A DNA stretch of 64,000 nucleotides from UBA1732 sp045114235 (GTDB taxonomy: Bacteria > Verrucomicrobiota > Lentisphaeria > Victivallales > UBA1829): contig JBGUKB010000038.1 in assembly GCA_045114235.1 (NCBI GenBank), positions 1 through 64,000 of the forward strand. Reading direction: 5' to 3'. Shown here piece by piece: positions 31,801 to 39,633 of this stretch (its first letter is position 1; every line of letters begins with the position of its first letter). The translations under genes were made by a program, and so were the position numbers. The notes beneath the pieces were generated by a model, which worked only from the letters and a program-made list of their open reading frames with translations, ran no database searches and had not been told where the DNA came from.

Positions 31801-33569
31801 TAGACGCAGCTGTTGACCGTAGCCGCCGACACGACGCCGCCTTCGGACACGCACAGCGTCCCGTCGTCGGAGATCACGGGGGCTGCCAGAGTCGTGCCGG
31901 AGTGCACGGCGACCACGCCGTCTTGGATGACCTGTCCGCTGATGATCTGCTCGGCGAAGGTTACGTTCGCGCCGTCCTCGATGGCGATCTGCCCGCCCCG
32001 TTCCTTCACTCCGGTCACGGTGGCTCCCGCCTGAATGTAGAGCGTCGCTCCGGTCTGGACGGTCAGGTCGCTCGCGGAAGCCCCGGCGCAGACCTGGAGC
32101 ATGCCGGACCCGGAAAGCACCGCGCCGGAGGCGGCGCCTTTGTCCAGGATGTAGACCGAGCCGGATTTTACGATGGAATCGGCGAACAGGGCGTTCGCAT
32201 CGACGGAGACGGAGCCGCCGTCCACCGCGACCCCGGACGCCTTGCCGCCTGCCATCACGCGGAGGCTGCCCCCTTCGAGGATGCTTCCGCCGAGGACGTT
32301 TCCGCCGTCCGTCAGGTAAAGGACGCCGCCGGAGTTCACGTTCGTGGCGGAGGCGGTCCCGCCGCTGGAAATGCAGAGTCCCCCGGCAGCGGTGCAGCTG
32401 CCGACCGTGCCGGACAGGAACAGCCCGCCGTTCAGGACGTTCATGTTGCCGTCCTGGCGCACGGTCGCGCTCAGGGCGGTCGTGCCGGAATGGATCGCGG
32501 CGTATCCGCTGCTCAGGACGAGCCCCTGGAAGGTGTTGGCGGCAAAGGTGACGTTCGCCCCGTCGGCGACATAGACGTTGCCGCCGTTTTCCACGACGTC
32601 GGTCACGGTTGCCCCGGATTGAATGGAAAGCGTCGCGCCCGGCTGGACGCGGAGGTCGCGGGCGGATGCGCCCTGATAGATCTGGAAGGTGGCCCCGGCG
32701 ACCACGTTCGCCCCGATCGCGGTCCCCCCGGACAGCACATAGAGCGCGCCGTCCGGATTGACCGCGGTCTCCAGGGCGGTCCCGCCGCTGGAGACGCAGA
32801 GCCCGCCGGCCGTGGTGCAGCTGTCGACGATCGTTTCGGAGGCGATGCCTCCGTCGCACAGGCCCAGGAGGCCGTCCTGGCATACGGTCACTTTTACGGC
32901 GGTCGTGCCGGAATGCACCGTCGCCGAAGTCCCGGAGAGAGTTTGCCCGGAGATCACCGCGGATGCGAACGAGACCTTTGCGCCGTTCTGCACGTCTACG
33001 TATCCGCCGTTTTCCTGAATCCGCACGGCGGAGGCGTTCGGACGGATGCTCAGGAATGCGCCGGGAAGCACGCGGATCCCCTGCGCGAACGCATCCTCCC
33101 AGACGTCGGCGCGGTTGCGCAGGTCGGCGTCCAGGAGGGTCCCGCCGCCGAACACATACAGGATGCCGTCGTTCAGCGCCGCGCCGGTCAGCGTCGCGCC
33201 GGACTGCACCAGGACCGTGCCGCCGTCCTGCGTGACGGCGGACGCTGTCGCGCCGTTCCCGCCGATGCTGAACGATGCTCCGCTGGAAACCGTTACGCCG
33301 GATGCCAGCGCGCCTTCGTAGAGGTAGCCACGGCCTCCGCCGTCCAGCACCGTATTGAACGCTTTGCCCCCGTTCAGGATGCTGACCCCGCCGTTCGAGG
33401 TGCAGCTCCCGACGAGCGTGTCCAGCAGGACCCCGCCTTCCGACACGTGGACGATGCCGTTGTTGACGACCGTCGTTTTGGAAGCGGTTCCACCGCTGCG
33501 GACCTGCATCCAGTCATCGTCGAGGATCATGCCCGAGGTAATGCCGCTGTCTATTTCGTATGTTGCCAT
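28884..33569 (-). CDS. giant AIDA-type repeat / FN3 / FG-GAP surface protein
   Basis: 1561 residues from ATG 33569, with GGAAGG ten bases upstream (a TTG six codons earlier also opens the frame). Residues 1-1000 are strand-loop-strand repeats of the autotransporter passenger (AIDA/O-heptosylated) type, rich in SGG, SGA and VNSGG turns. About five larger units recur, each opening with (V/I)HSGTT or HTGTT. Residues about 1195-1290 form a fibronectin type III domain (LSWDASMDNLAGV, WSVQAVDNVGNAS). The remainder is an FG-GAP/VCBS-like propeller with acidic loops such as GDFAGDGRDD and GDYDGDKQDD. There is no visible N-terminal signal peptide and no C-terminal beta-barrel, so export must use another route. 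Probably an adhesin or surface-layer component (inference). Confidence 0.85.
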   Translation of the reverse strand: MATYEIDSGITSGMILDDDWMQVRSGGTASKTTVVNNGIVHVSEGGVLLDTLVGSCTSNGGVSILNGGKAFNTVLDGGGRGYLYEGALASGVTVSSGASFSIGGNGATASAVTQDGGTVLVQSGATLTGAALNDGILYVFGGGTLLDADLRNRADVWEDAFAQGIRVLPGAFLSIRPNASAVRIQENGGYVDVQNGAKVSFASAVISGQTLSGTSATVHSGTTAVKVTVCQDGLLGLCDGGIASETIVDSCTTAGGLCVSSGGTALETAVNPDGALYVLSGGTAIGANVVAGATFQIYQGASARDLRVQPGATLSIQSGATVTDVVENGGNVYVADGANVTFAANTFQGLVLSSGYAAIHSGTTALSATVRQDGNMNVLNGGLFLSGTVGSCTAAGGLCISSGGTASATNVNSGGVLYLTDGGNVLGGSILEGGSLRVMAGGKASGVAVDGGSVSVDANALFADSIVKSGSVYILDKGAASGAVLSGSGMLQVCAGASASDLTVQTGATLYIQAGATVTGVKERGGQIAIEDGANVTFAEQIISGQVIQDGVVAVHSGTTLAAPVISDDGTLCVSEGGVVSAATVNSCVYTKGLFVFSGGAALETVVNSGGEIYMYEGGYASGIELAAGGACQVRAGGSADGINVKSGSYLTICSGAIVTNVLEAGGSITVEAGASVTFADQVISGRIIKNEEISIHSGTTMASPVISDEGALHVSDGGVVTSATVNSCAATKGLYVFSGGKASATNVNSGGMVYVYEGGVAAGIGLVNGAGCQIRSGGSAKDIEVQSGACLTIYSGAKVSDLLENGGTVTIEEGADVTFLEHTVSGTLLNDHTAMVHTGTTMLDTAVEGTGKLVLSGGGLAVSTTLKDCDPDGGLCVYSGGTASATTANNGGFAFLFSGGTAVDNTITSGGSMTIFSGAVMKNVDIQSGGVLYMSSGSVLTGKIRICPSTLDGEKTYLFIDDNGCTIDFDISRINPSGDAEALLDDYQRIRSEPSEANYTPDFTITVEPDQSRGTYLIAVARKNSDFPTLTVKNTENKILGTITDGQNLMVDGVEYRLSLDVVIDKSAMTGTATMMLHIGDDCTGNGPGQPITAADITALTNKDVTVTGTFDSYTVTKQYSFDAATWMDYTGGIVLQENGRVYFRGLNGYNVASPIASYTVRNIDKIAPTTPAGLKATVSGRNVSLSWDASMDNLAGVREYTVRYAHGGQAFTVTTKDNSLELENVDFATWQWSVQAVDNVGNASAATDGEAFLVSQAAVVGDVKSDIDANGVSDVMFQYTGGFGQIGFWMNGTSTWQSTNATHPVDTWEVLGAYDMNANGKADSVLVGNVEVSGIKGAFIGYYTDAEDLDANWVNISYLTNYEGYVWKNKVGNLTGNEGKNSIVWHCAEIGALGVWTDGTDSWVSLGAGYDANWTLVGCGDFAGSGRDAVVMSYLGGAKYYAVGIDSAVSELASSDSGWEVRAIGDFAGDGRDDIVAFHKETGIVAKWDDGNSASWSQLGQLDAKDWFVVGAGDYDGDKQDDLLVRQYSTGMLGYYSGGDMNKWTELGRGVDMSWTVIA
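30860..33540 (-). repeat. protein-coding tandem repeats of the AIDA-type protein
   Basis: Imperfect coding repeats with a supra-unit of about 141 codons, longer in one copy by about 50 codons. Unit starts are visible near 32,920, 32,490, 31,900, 31,470 and 31,050 as recurring GTCGTGCCGG(A/T)(A/G)TG motifs on the plus strand. Approximate limits. Confidence 0.7.
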
Positions 33570-33618
33570 GGATCGATTGCCTTCCAAATAATATTTTTGT
33601 GTGATATATGCACACTAT

Positions 33619-33647
33619 ACTATACTTCCGCATACGGGAAAAGACAA
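33619..33647 (-). promoter_or_regulatory. promoter of the AIDA-type gene
   Basis: Leftward TTGTCT (complement of 33642-33647), 17-bp spacer, TATAGT (complement of 33619-33624). Confidence 0.65.
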
Positions 33648-33699
33648 ACGGCATTCCCCGAAAAAAACAAAACTGCAACGAAAAGAAACAGGGGAAGTC

Positions 33700-33783
33700 T
33701 CAGCGGGCGGCGGCGAGCTTGCGTTCGACGGCGTCGCCGCGGTCCGCGCCGCCGTCGGGATTCGTGCGTTCCCTGCGCTCCGC
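33700..33783 (-). pseudogene. possible remnant of the 3' end of a TPR-protein gene
   Basis: Read leftward, the bases after mraY encode, in another frame, (A)ER-R---DGG-D-DAVERKLAAAR and a stop; the TPR protein at 37419 ends WERAMRLDGDVDYDAIERKLESAR. The nucleotide match around AGCTTGCGTTCGA-GGCGTCG is nearly exact. Only about 25 codons are preserved, so it would be a decayed duplicate tail. Confidence 0.35.
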
Positions 33784-33794
33784 GCGGACCGTTT

Positions 33795-34955
33795 TTACCT
33801 GAGTTTCAGCGTGGCGAGCCCCGCCATCGCGGAAAGGATCGCGAGGATCCAGAACCCCATGACGATCTTGTTGTCGGGGATGCCCATCATTTCGAAATGA
33901 TGATGGATCGGGGCACGGAGGAAGATCCGTTTGCCGTGCCGGAGCTTGTAGCTCGTGCGCTGAAGCCAGACCGAGAGCGTTTCGATGACGAAGACGAGCC
34001 CGATGATCGGGACCAGGAGCTGCTGCGCCAGCATGATGGCGATCATCGCCAGCGCGCCGCCCAGGGCGAGGCTTCCCGTGTCGCCCATGTAGATGGACGC
34101 CGGAGCCGTGTTGTGCCAGAGGAATCCGAGGCAGGCGCCCGCGATTGCGCAGGCGAAAACGCCGAGTTCGCCCGCCTGCGGCACATACGGGATGCCCAGA
34201 TAAGTGGCAAACTCGTAATGCCCGTTCAGGTACGCCACGACGGCGAACGCGAGCGCCGCGATGAACATGCAGCCCGTGGCGAGTCCGTCCTTGCCGTCGG
34301 TCAGGTTGACGCCGTTGCTGGTCCCCGCCACCACGAGATAATTGAATCCGAGCATGACGAGCAGGCATCCCGGCATGCACCAGAGCGGCAGATGGAACAG
34401 AGGATGATACCGGAACGGCACGATGACCGAGATGGATTCCAGTTCGGGGTAGAACTGGAACGGCTGGCGGGAGAAGGGGAAGAAGACCTGCATCGTGACC
34501 GCCCCGTGCGTCTTGTAGAGCAGATACAGCGCGATCACCGTCACGACGGCCTGCACGATCATCTTGGTGCGTTCCCGGACGCCGTCGCGTTCCGAGCGCA
34601 GGTATTTCGTCTTGATGATGTCGTCGACCATTCCCAGGATCCCGAGGGCGACGGTCGAGAGGACGAAGATGATGAGCGTCCGTTCCGTGATCTTGCTCCA
34701 GAGCAAGGTGGCGATCACGATTGCCGAGATCATGAAGACTCCGCCCATCAGCGGCGTTTTGGGCTTCTCCGGCTGGTCGTCCATCCGCGGCGACCTCTGC
34801 ACGCAGTGCACCCTGAAATACGGGAGAAAGACGGGGATCGAGAGCAGGACGATCAGGAACGCCGTGATGAAGGCGCCTCCCGCCCGGAACGTGATGTAGT
34901 TGAAGAGTCGGAGCGGACCCCAGTCGGTTTCCAGCGAGCTTAAATAATAATACAT
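33795..34955 (-). CDS. mraY: phospho-N-acetylmuramoyl-pentapeptide-transferase
   Basis: 386 residues, about ten membrane helices. It joins UDP-MurNAc-pentapeptide to undecaprenyl phosphate to give lipid I at the inner membrane face. PEKPKTPLMGGVF (about 63-75), GMVDDIIKTK with the catalytic Asp pair, NLTDGKDGLATG, and the C-terminal RAPIHHHFEMMG (MraY HHH motif) are all present. mraY normally sits in the mur/fts cluster; here no other mur or fts gene is adjacent, and it follows a sensor kinase gene by 15 bases, with AAGGAAGG as ribosome site. Confidence 0.95.
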   Translation of the reverse strand: MYYYLSSLETDWGPLRLFNYITFRAGGAFITAFLIVLLSIPVFLPYFRVHCVQRSPRMDDQPEKPKTPLMGGVFMISAIVIATLLWSKITERTLIIFVLSTVALGILGMVDDIIKTKYLRSERDGVRERTKMIVQAVVTVIALYLLYKTHGAVTMQVFFPFSRQPFQFYPELESISVIVPFRYHPLFHLPLWCMPGCLLVMLGFNYLVVAGTSNGVNLTDGKDGLATGCMFIAALAFAVVAYLNGHYEFATYLGIPYVPQAGELGVFACAIAGACLGFLWHNTAPASIYMGDTGSLALGGALAMIAIMLAQQLLVPIIGLVFVIETLSVWLQRTSYKLRHGKRIFLRAPIHHHFEMMGIPDNKIVMGFWILAILSAMAGLATLKLR

Positions 34956-34970
34956 TTCTGCCTTCCTTGA

Positions 34971-37088
34971 TTATCGTATGACGCTTTTGAGCCGTTCCAT
35001 CGTGACCGGCTTCAGGAGGATGCCGGTAAAACCGGAAGCTTTGAACGTCTTCTGCGTTTCGATGTCGGCGGTCACGGCATAGACCGGCAGGTCCTTCCAC
35101 TGTTCCCGCCCTCGTATCTCGCGGATCAGGCCCTCGCCGTCCATGACGGGCATCCACATGTCGGTCAGGACGAGACCGATCCCGTTGTCCTGTTTCAGAA
35201 TATCCAGCGCCTCCGCGCCATTTTCCGCCGTAACGATGTCCGTGACGCCCAGACGGCGCAGCATTGCCTTGATCACGCTCATGTTCAACGGCACATCGTC
35301 CACGACCAGGACGCGCGAGTCATTGGTCGACAGCGTCAGCGTTTCCTGCTTGTTCTGCGCGACGGTCGCGTCCGCCCCGGCGTCCGTCTTTTCCTTCGCG
35401 GAGAACGCCACGCGCGGGAGCACGACGGTGAACGTCGTGCCTTTTCCGAAAATGGATTGCAGGGTCAGCTTGCCGCCCATGCGTTCCGCCATCTGGCAGC
35501 AGATCGCCAGGCCCAGTCCGGTCCCTTTCGAAGCCTTTGCTGTTCTCGCCTGCACAAACGGTTTCAGGACGTTCTCCTGGTCTTCGGGCGCGATGCCGCA
35601 CCCGGTGTCGGAGACGGACATGGTCAGGCATGCCGTTTGGGCATCGCCGTCCGTGTTTTCCTTGAAAACGATGTCCAGGGCGACCTTGCCGTGGTCCGTG
35701 AACTTGACGGCGTTCCCGATGAGGTTGTAGAGGATCTGGCGGATCCGGTGCGGATCGACGTGCAGGAGCGGCATCGGCGCGACGTTTTCCTCCAGCACGA
35801 CGTCTTTCCCGGAAACGGCGAACTCGAACGACGTCATGACGTCGTGCGCCAGGCTGTTCAGGTCGGTCGGTTCCGGCGTCAGCACGACCTTGCCCGCGCC
35901 GAGCTTGGAAAGGTCGAGCACGTCGTTGACCAGGTCGAGCAGGGTGTGTCCGCTCGTCGTGATGGCGTCCAGCGCGTGCCTTCTCTCCGTCTGGTCGGAG
36001 ATGCCGTGCTTCAGGAGCTCCGAGAATCCGAGGATGGCGTTGAGCGGAGTGCGGATGTCGTGGCTGACCATGGAGAAGAACATGTCTTTGGTGTGTTCAG
36101 CCCGGATCGCGCGGTTCCTTTCCTCGCGGATGCGGATCAGGTAATAATCCGAGATCAGAATCACGAGGAGAATGATCGCGAGCAGATTGATGGTCAGGAA
36201 AAGCGCGAACGGATGCCGGCGCAGATATTCGCCCGGTTCGATCTCGGCTTCGACCGGCTGGATCCATTTTCCGGCGAGTTTCTCCATGAATCCGTCGGTG
36301 CGCATCGCCAGCAGCGCCGCGTTGACTTCCACGTACAATCCCGGATTCTTCGATGCGATGCCGATGCACATCTGGGCGCTCTCGATCTCCATGCGCCCCC
36401 GGATCTGTTTCCCCTCCTGTCCCAGTCTCCGGAGATACGTCTCGCCGACGGTCCGGTGGACGATGAAGCAGTCGCACTGCCTGTCGAGGACCGAACGTAC
36501 GCATTCCGTTGCGGACGGATACTCCACGCAGTTCGGCCCCAGCAGATAACGCACCATCGAATCTTCCAGCCCGAACCCTTTGATCAGGGCGATCTTCTTG
36601 CTGTAGAGCGTGCTGAATGACATGCCGGGATTCAGCCCGAACGCCACGAATTTCTCCTCGAACGTCGGGACGGAGATCAGGCAGTCTACGATCTCTGTAT
36701 CCTGCCAGTCGAATCCCAGGATCAGGTCGGCTTCCCCGTTCCGCATTGCCTCGACGGCTTCGTTCCAGCTCGTCAGCGTCAGGTCGAGGTTGCATTCGAT
36801 CCGGTTCGCCAGTTCCGCGATCAGCTCGATATTGTATCCGCGCGGCTCCGCGTCGTCCGGGAGACGGTAGGAAAACGGCCTGTAGTCGGCATCGCCGACC
36901 ACGCGAAGGGTTTTCCCGAAGGAATTTTTCGGGCGGACGGTCATTTCCGGTTCATTCCATTCCCTTGTTTTCGCATAGTACATCGGCAGGACGACCGACA
37001 ATGCTCCCGCTGCGATGACGATAAAAATGACAACGGACCAGAAAAACAGAGTCCTGGATTGAGACAAACGGCTGAGGAATGCGTTCAT
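34971..37088 (-). CDS. hybrid sensor histidine kinase with periplasmic substrate-binding domain
   Basis: 705 residues. Membrane helix 15-37; periplasmic SBP_bac_3-type domain about 55-290 (TLRVVGDADYRPFSY, NIELIAELANRI, ADLILGFDWQDTE); second helix 300-322; HisKA with SHDIRTPLNAILGF (His at about 341); HATPase with NAVKF, DTGCGIAP and GTGLGLAI; receiver about 590-705 with VVDD and the phospho-Asp in LTDMWMPVMDG (about 641). The sensor domain resembles amino-acid-binding proteins, so a small amine or amino acid may be the signal. No DNA-binding domain follows, so output goes through phosphotransfer. Its kinase and receiver closely resemble those at 48327. It lies 15 bases upstream of mraY and could be cotranscribed. 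Confidence 0.9.
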   Translation of the reverse strand: MNAFLSRLSQSRTLFFWSVVIFIVIAAGALSVVLPMYYAKTREWNEPEMTVRPKNSFGKTLRVVGDADYRPFSYRLPDDAEPRGYNIELIAELANRIECNLDLTLTSWNEAVEAMRNGEADLILGFDWQDTEIVDCLISVPTFEEKFVAFGLNPGMSFSTLYSKKIALIKGFGLEDSMVRYLLGPNCVEYPSATECVRSVLDRQCDCFIVHRTVGETYLRRLGQEGKQIRGRMEIESAQMCIGIASKNPGLYVEVNAALLAMRTDGFMEKLAGKWIQPVEAEIEPGEYLRRHPFALFLTINLLAIILLVILISDYYLIRIREERNRAIRAEHTKDMFFSMVSHDIRTPLNAILGFSELLKHGISDQTERRHALDAITTSGHTLLDLVNDVLDLSKLGAGKVVLTPEPTDLNSLAHDVMTSFEFAVSGKDVVLEENVAPMPLLHVDPHRIRQILYNLIGNAVKFTDHGKVALDIVFKENTDGDAQTACLTMSVSDTGCGIAPEDQENVLKPFVQARTAKASKGTGLGLAICCQMAERMGGKLTLQSIFGKGTTFTVVLPRVAFSAKEKTDAGADATVAQNKQETLTLSTNDSRVLVVDDVPLNMSVIKAMLRRLGVTDIVTAENGAEALDILKQDNGIGLVLTDMWMPVMDGEGLIREIRGREQWKDLPVYAVTADIETQKTFKASGFTGILLKPVTMERLKSVIR

Positions 37089-37418
37089 TTGCGTTCAGTC
37101 CAATCGTGTTCGGGTTGCGTTGCCTGCCAGAAGAAAAATGAACCCGGAACGAAGCCGTGATGCTTCCTTCCGGGGCGGAGCGTGGTGGTATGATCTGCGG
37201 ACTCTGCTTTGTCCATTATCGAATCTGGAATACATCAAAAAATAAAGGTCGCGGTTCTCTGAAAAGATGTTTAGAGTTAATGTAAATCCGGAAATGGAAA
37301 AATCAAGCGGATTTTTTCAAAAAAAGACGAAAAAAAGAACGCTTTTTCCGACAGGCGGAATCGTCCGCATGGACCGGGTGATTGTTGAGCGGGGAAATGA
37401 GGAGAGAGGAGGGGGCGG
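37089..37418. other. intergenic region upstream of the sensor kinase
   Basis: Contains the hairpin at 37131-37174 and an AT-rich part (37200-37330) but no gene and no convincing promoter hexamers with normal spacing. Confidence 0.5.
37131..37174 (-). terminator. hairpin between the TPR gene and the sensor kinase gene
   Basis: CCCGGAACGAAGC (37143-37155) and GCTTCCTTCCGGG (37162-37174) pair at 12 of 13 positions; read leftward it is followed by TTCATTTTTCT. It may end TPR transcription or act in the kinase leader. Confidence 0.55.
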
Positions 37419-39272
37419 TCACCGGGCGGATTCGAGCTTGCGTTCGATGGCGTCGTAGTCCACGTCGCCGTCGAGCCTCATGGCGCGTTCCCAGTAGCCG
37501 CGCGCGGCGGCCTTGTCGCCGAGGGCGTCGAAGATGTCTCCGGCATGGTCCAGGATCGTGGCGTCGACGTCGTCGCCGAATATCTCGATGGCGCGCAGAA
37601 TCTCCTTTTTCGCCTCTTCATGGCGGTTCAACTTGAAGAGGACCCACGCGTAGCTGTCGGCGATCGCGCCGTTCTCCGGGGCGAACTCGACGGCCTTCAG
37701 AAGGTAGTCGAGGGCAGCGTTGAGGCGGTATCCGTGGTCGGCGAAGATGTAGCCGAGGGAATTGTAGATTTCGGCGTCGGGGATGCTTTCGTCCGGCGGC
37801 GCGGGCGGACGGCTGGTGAGGAGCGGCGCGAGCATCTGTTCGACGTACTGCATGTTGTTGGCCTTGTCGGCGATGTTCGCGCTGATGAGGCGGAACCGGC
37901 GTCCTTCGAGCAGGGCGGGGGTGATGCGCGCAGCGTTGCGGATACGTTCGAGCGCCTTGTCGTAGTTGCGGAGTCGCATGTAGCAGTCGGTCTCGATGAG
38001 GAGGCGCTCGGTGTCGAGCGGAGCCTTCTGGAGCAGTTCGAGTGCCTTTTTGTAGTTGCCGCGGTCGAAATCGAGCTGCGCGAGCTTCGTCAGGACGGCT
38101 TCCGGCGCATCCAGCATCGCGCCGAGGTTCCGGTAGGTGCGTTCGGCGTCGTCGTAGAGTTTCGCCTCGGTCTGGAGCGAGGCGCAGACGGCGAACATGT
38201 CCGGGGTAGGGGCTTTCACGACCGCGAAGATGCGGTCCCAGGCGCGAGCGCCGAGGAGCGGATCGCCGAGCTCGTCGGCGAGGATCGCGACGGTGAACAA
38301 TGCTTCGGTGTCGTCGGGGACCTGCGCAATGCGCGCGAGCGCGGCAGCCATGACCTGCGACCGGTAGCCGAGGTCGCACAGGACGCGGAACGGCTCGGGG
38401 AATTCGGGATCCTCGACCTCTTTCTTCCGGTCCAGCAGGCACGTCAGCGAGGTCTGGGCGAGACGGTACATCTCGTCGCGGAGCGCCCAGGCGGTCCGGT
38501 TGAACGGCACGAGCACGGAGGTCGCGAGCGGGGATTTCGCGTCGGAGGCGTCCATGTCCCCGGCGCAGGAGACGATCAGAGCGGACTGCACCTGGGGGGC
38601 GGCGTCGAAGACGCGCATGGATGCGATCTCGGCGCGGAGAGCACGGAGCTTGTCCTGATATTCCTTCACCTCGTCAGCGAGCGCGGGTTCCTCGCGGCGC
38701 TTCTTGTCGAGCGCCTTATCCGAATAGATGAGGACCAGCTTGGACGCGATGTTCGCGTTGTACTCGCGGCGGCGTTCGGAGGGCGGCTCCGGGTCTTTGC
38801 GGACGACTTCGAAGGCGCGTTCGAAGAACGGGACGGCCTCGTCGACGCGCTTGAACTGCACCAGCATTTCGCCGCAGGTGAGATTGAGCTCGCGCGAATC
38901 CGGGTTTTCCTCGGCGAGCTTCAGCAGGCGGGGCGTGACTTTGTCGCGGAACGCGGGCTGGACGGCGGCCTGGACGAGCGGGGAGAAGAACGCCTCGTTG
39001 TCCGGGTGTTTCGCCGCCATCTCGAAGAGCTTTTCGATGTCCGCGTCCGTGAACTGATTCGTGAGGATCGAATTGTCGAAGATACGCGCCAGGTCGGCCA
39101 GCGTCTCCGCCTCCTCCTGCGCCGCGTGCGACGGCAGCAGTTCTTCGAAGAAAAGCGTGGTGTTCGGCAGCCAGTCCGACTCCATGTCGCCCTGCGCGAA
39201 AAGCGCCGGCGCGGCGGCACATGCGAGCGCAGCGGTCAGGATGCGGAGTCTGGATGAGAAGAACGGAGTCAT
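37419..39272 (-). CDS. secreted TPR-repeat protein
   Basis: 617 residues from ATG 39272 (AGAAGG upstream). Signal peptide 1-27 (LTAALACAAAPALFAQ). The rest is almost wholly helical tetratricopeptide-like repeats; clear units include ESLGY-like SLGYIFADHGYRLNAALDYL, AYVLFK-like SYAWVLFKLNRHEEA and IFDALGDKAAARGYWERAM near the C-terminus. Such periplasmic or outer-membrane-associated TPR proteins scaffold complexes; no enzyme motif is visible. It lies downstream of the small ribosomal-type gene but is separated from it by a terminator. A short piece resembling its C-terminus is found at 33700. Confidence 0.85.
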   Translation of the reverse strand: MTPFFSSRLRILTAALACAAAPALFAQGDMESDWLPNTTLFFEELLPSHAAQEEAETLADLARIFDNSILTNQFTDADIEKLFEMAAKHPDNEAFFSPLVQAAVQPAFRDKVTPRLLKLAEENPDSRELNLTCGEMLVQFKRVDEAVPFFERAFEVVRKDPEPPSERRREYNANIASKLVLIYSDKALDKKRREEPALADEVKEYQDKLRALRAEIASMRVFDAAPQVQSALIVSCAGDMDASDAKSPLATSVLVPFNRTAWALRDEMYRLAQTSLTCLLDRKKEVEDPEFPEPFRVLCDLGYRSQVMAAALARIAQVPDDTEALFTVAILADELGDPLLGARAWDRIFAVVKAPTPDMFAVCASLQTEAKLYDDAERTYRNLGAMLDAPEAVLTKLAQLDFDRGNYKKALELLQKAPLDTERLLIETDCYMRLRNYDKALERIRNAARITPALLEGRRFRLISANIADKANNMQYVEQMLAPLLTSRPPAPPDESIPDAEIYNSLGYIFADHGYRLNAALDYLLKAVEFAPENGAIADSYAWVLFKLNRHEEAKKEILRAIEIFGDDVDATILDHAGDIFDALGDKAAARGYWERAMRLDGDVDYDAIERKLESAR

Positions 39273-39300
39273 GCCGAAGCGAAGCCTTCTGATGAGGATA

Positions 39301-39352
39301 AATGAAAATAAGAAACGCGCCGGAAGTGCCGGTCGGGGCACCGCGGGGCGCG
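39301..39352 (-). terminator. terminator between the 29-residue gene and the TPR gene
   Basis: Leftward nested stem: CGCGCC (complement of 39347-39352) with GGCGCG (complement of 39316-39321), inside it GTGCC (complement of 39337-39341) with GGCAC (complement of 39326-39330), followed by TTTCTTATTTTC. Confidence 0.7.
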
Positions 39353-39399
39353 TTCCATTCGTCCCGGACGTCCGCCGGGGAAATAAGCGGGATAGCCGC

Positions 39400-39489
39400 T
39401 TATTTGTTTTTATGCCGCATGGCCTTCAGCAGTTTTTTGCGTTTGTGCTGAGCGATTTTGCGGCGGCGTTTTTTTCTCAGATTGCCCAT
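39400..39489 (-). CDS. 29-residue basic ribosomal-type protein (bS22/mS38-like, AURKAIP1/COX24 domain)
   Basis: MGNLRKKRRRKIAQHKRKK begins a 29-residue, extremely basic protein ending MRHKNK. The K/R-rich HKRKK...R.RHK pattern is that of the small AURKAIP1/COX24-domain proteins, related to mitochondrial mS38 and mycobacterial bS22, which bind the small ribosomal subunit. AGGA lies ten bases before the ATG, and a good promoter precedes it. It is missed by gene callers with a minimum length. A short inverted repeat (AAATAAGCGG...CCGCTTATTT, 39381-39405) overlaps its stop codon. Confidence 0.75.
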   Translation of the reverse strand: MGNLRKKRRRKIAQHKRKKLLKAMRHKNK

Positions 39490-39542
39490 GGTTGAAGATT
39501 CCTGGTTAAAAGTATGGCTGGTTTGAAAAAAATATTGCTAAG

Positions 39543-39570
39543 AATATAGCATCAAATCCGGAAATGGCAA
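39543..39570 (-). promoter_or_regulatory. promoter of the 29-residue ribosomal-type gene
   Basis: Leftward TTGCCA (complement of 39565-39570), 16-bp spacer, TATATT (complement of 39543-39548). Confidence 0.6.
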
Positions 39571-39633
39571 GCGGAAAACGCTTTTTTCACCAAAAAAAAC
39601 GCGTTTTTGATGGAAAACGAAGGGCTTGTGCCG

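Noticed and set aside
30860..33540. CRISPR-like regular repeats
   Set aside because: The periodicity is in codons of an open reading frame, units are imperfect and hundreds of bases long, and no cas gene is near.
31428..34943. 1171-residue rightward open frame opposite the AIDA-type gene and mraY
   Set aside because: Mirrors the repeat protein; apparent repeats are the complement of the coding repeats.
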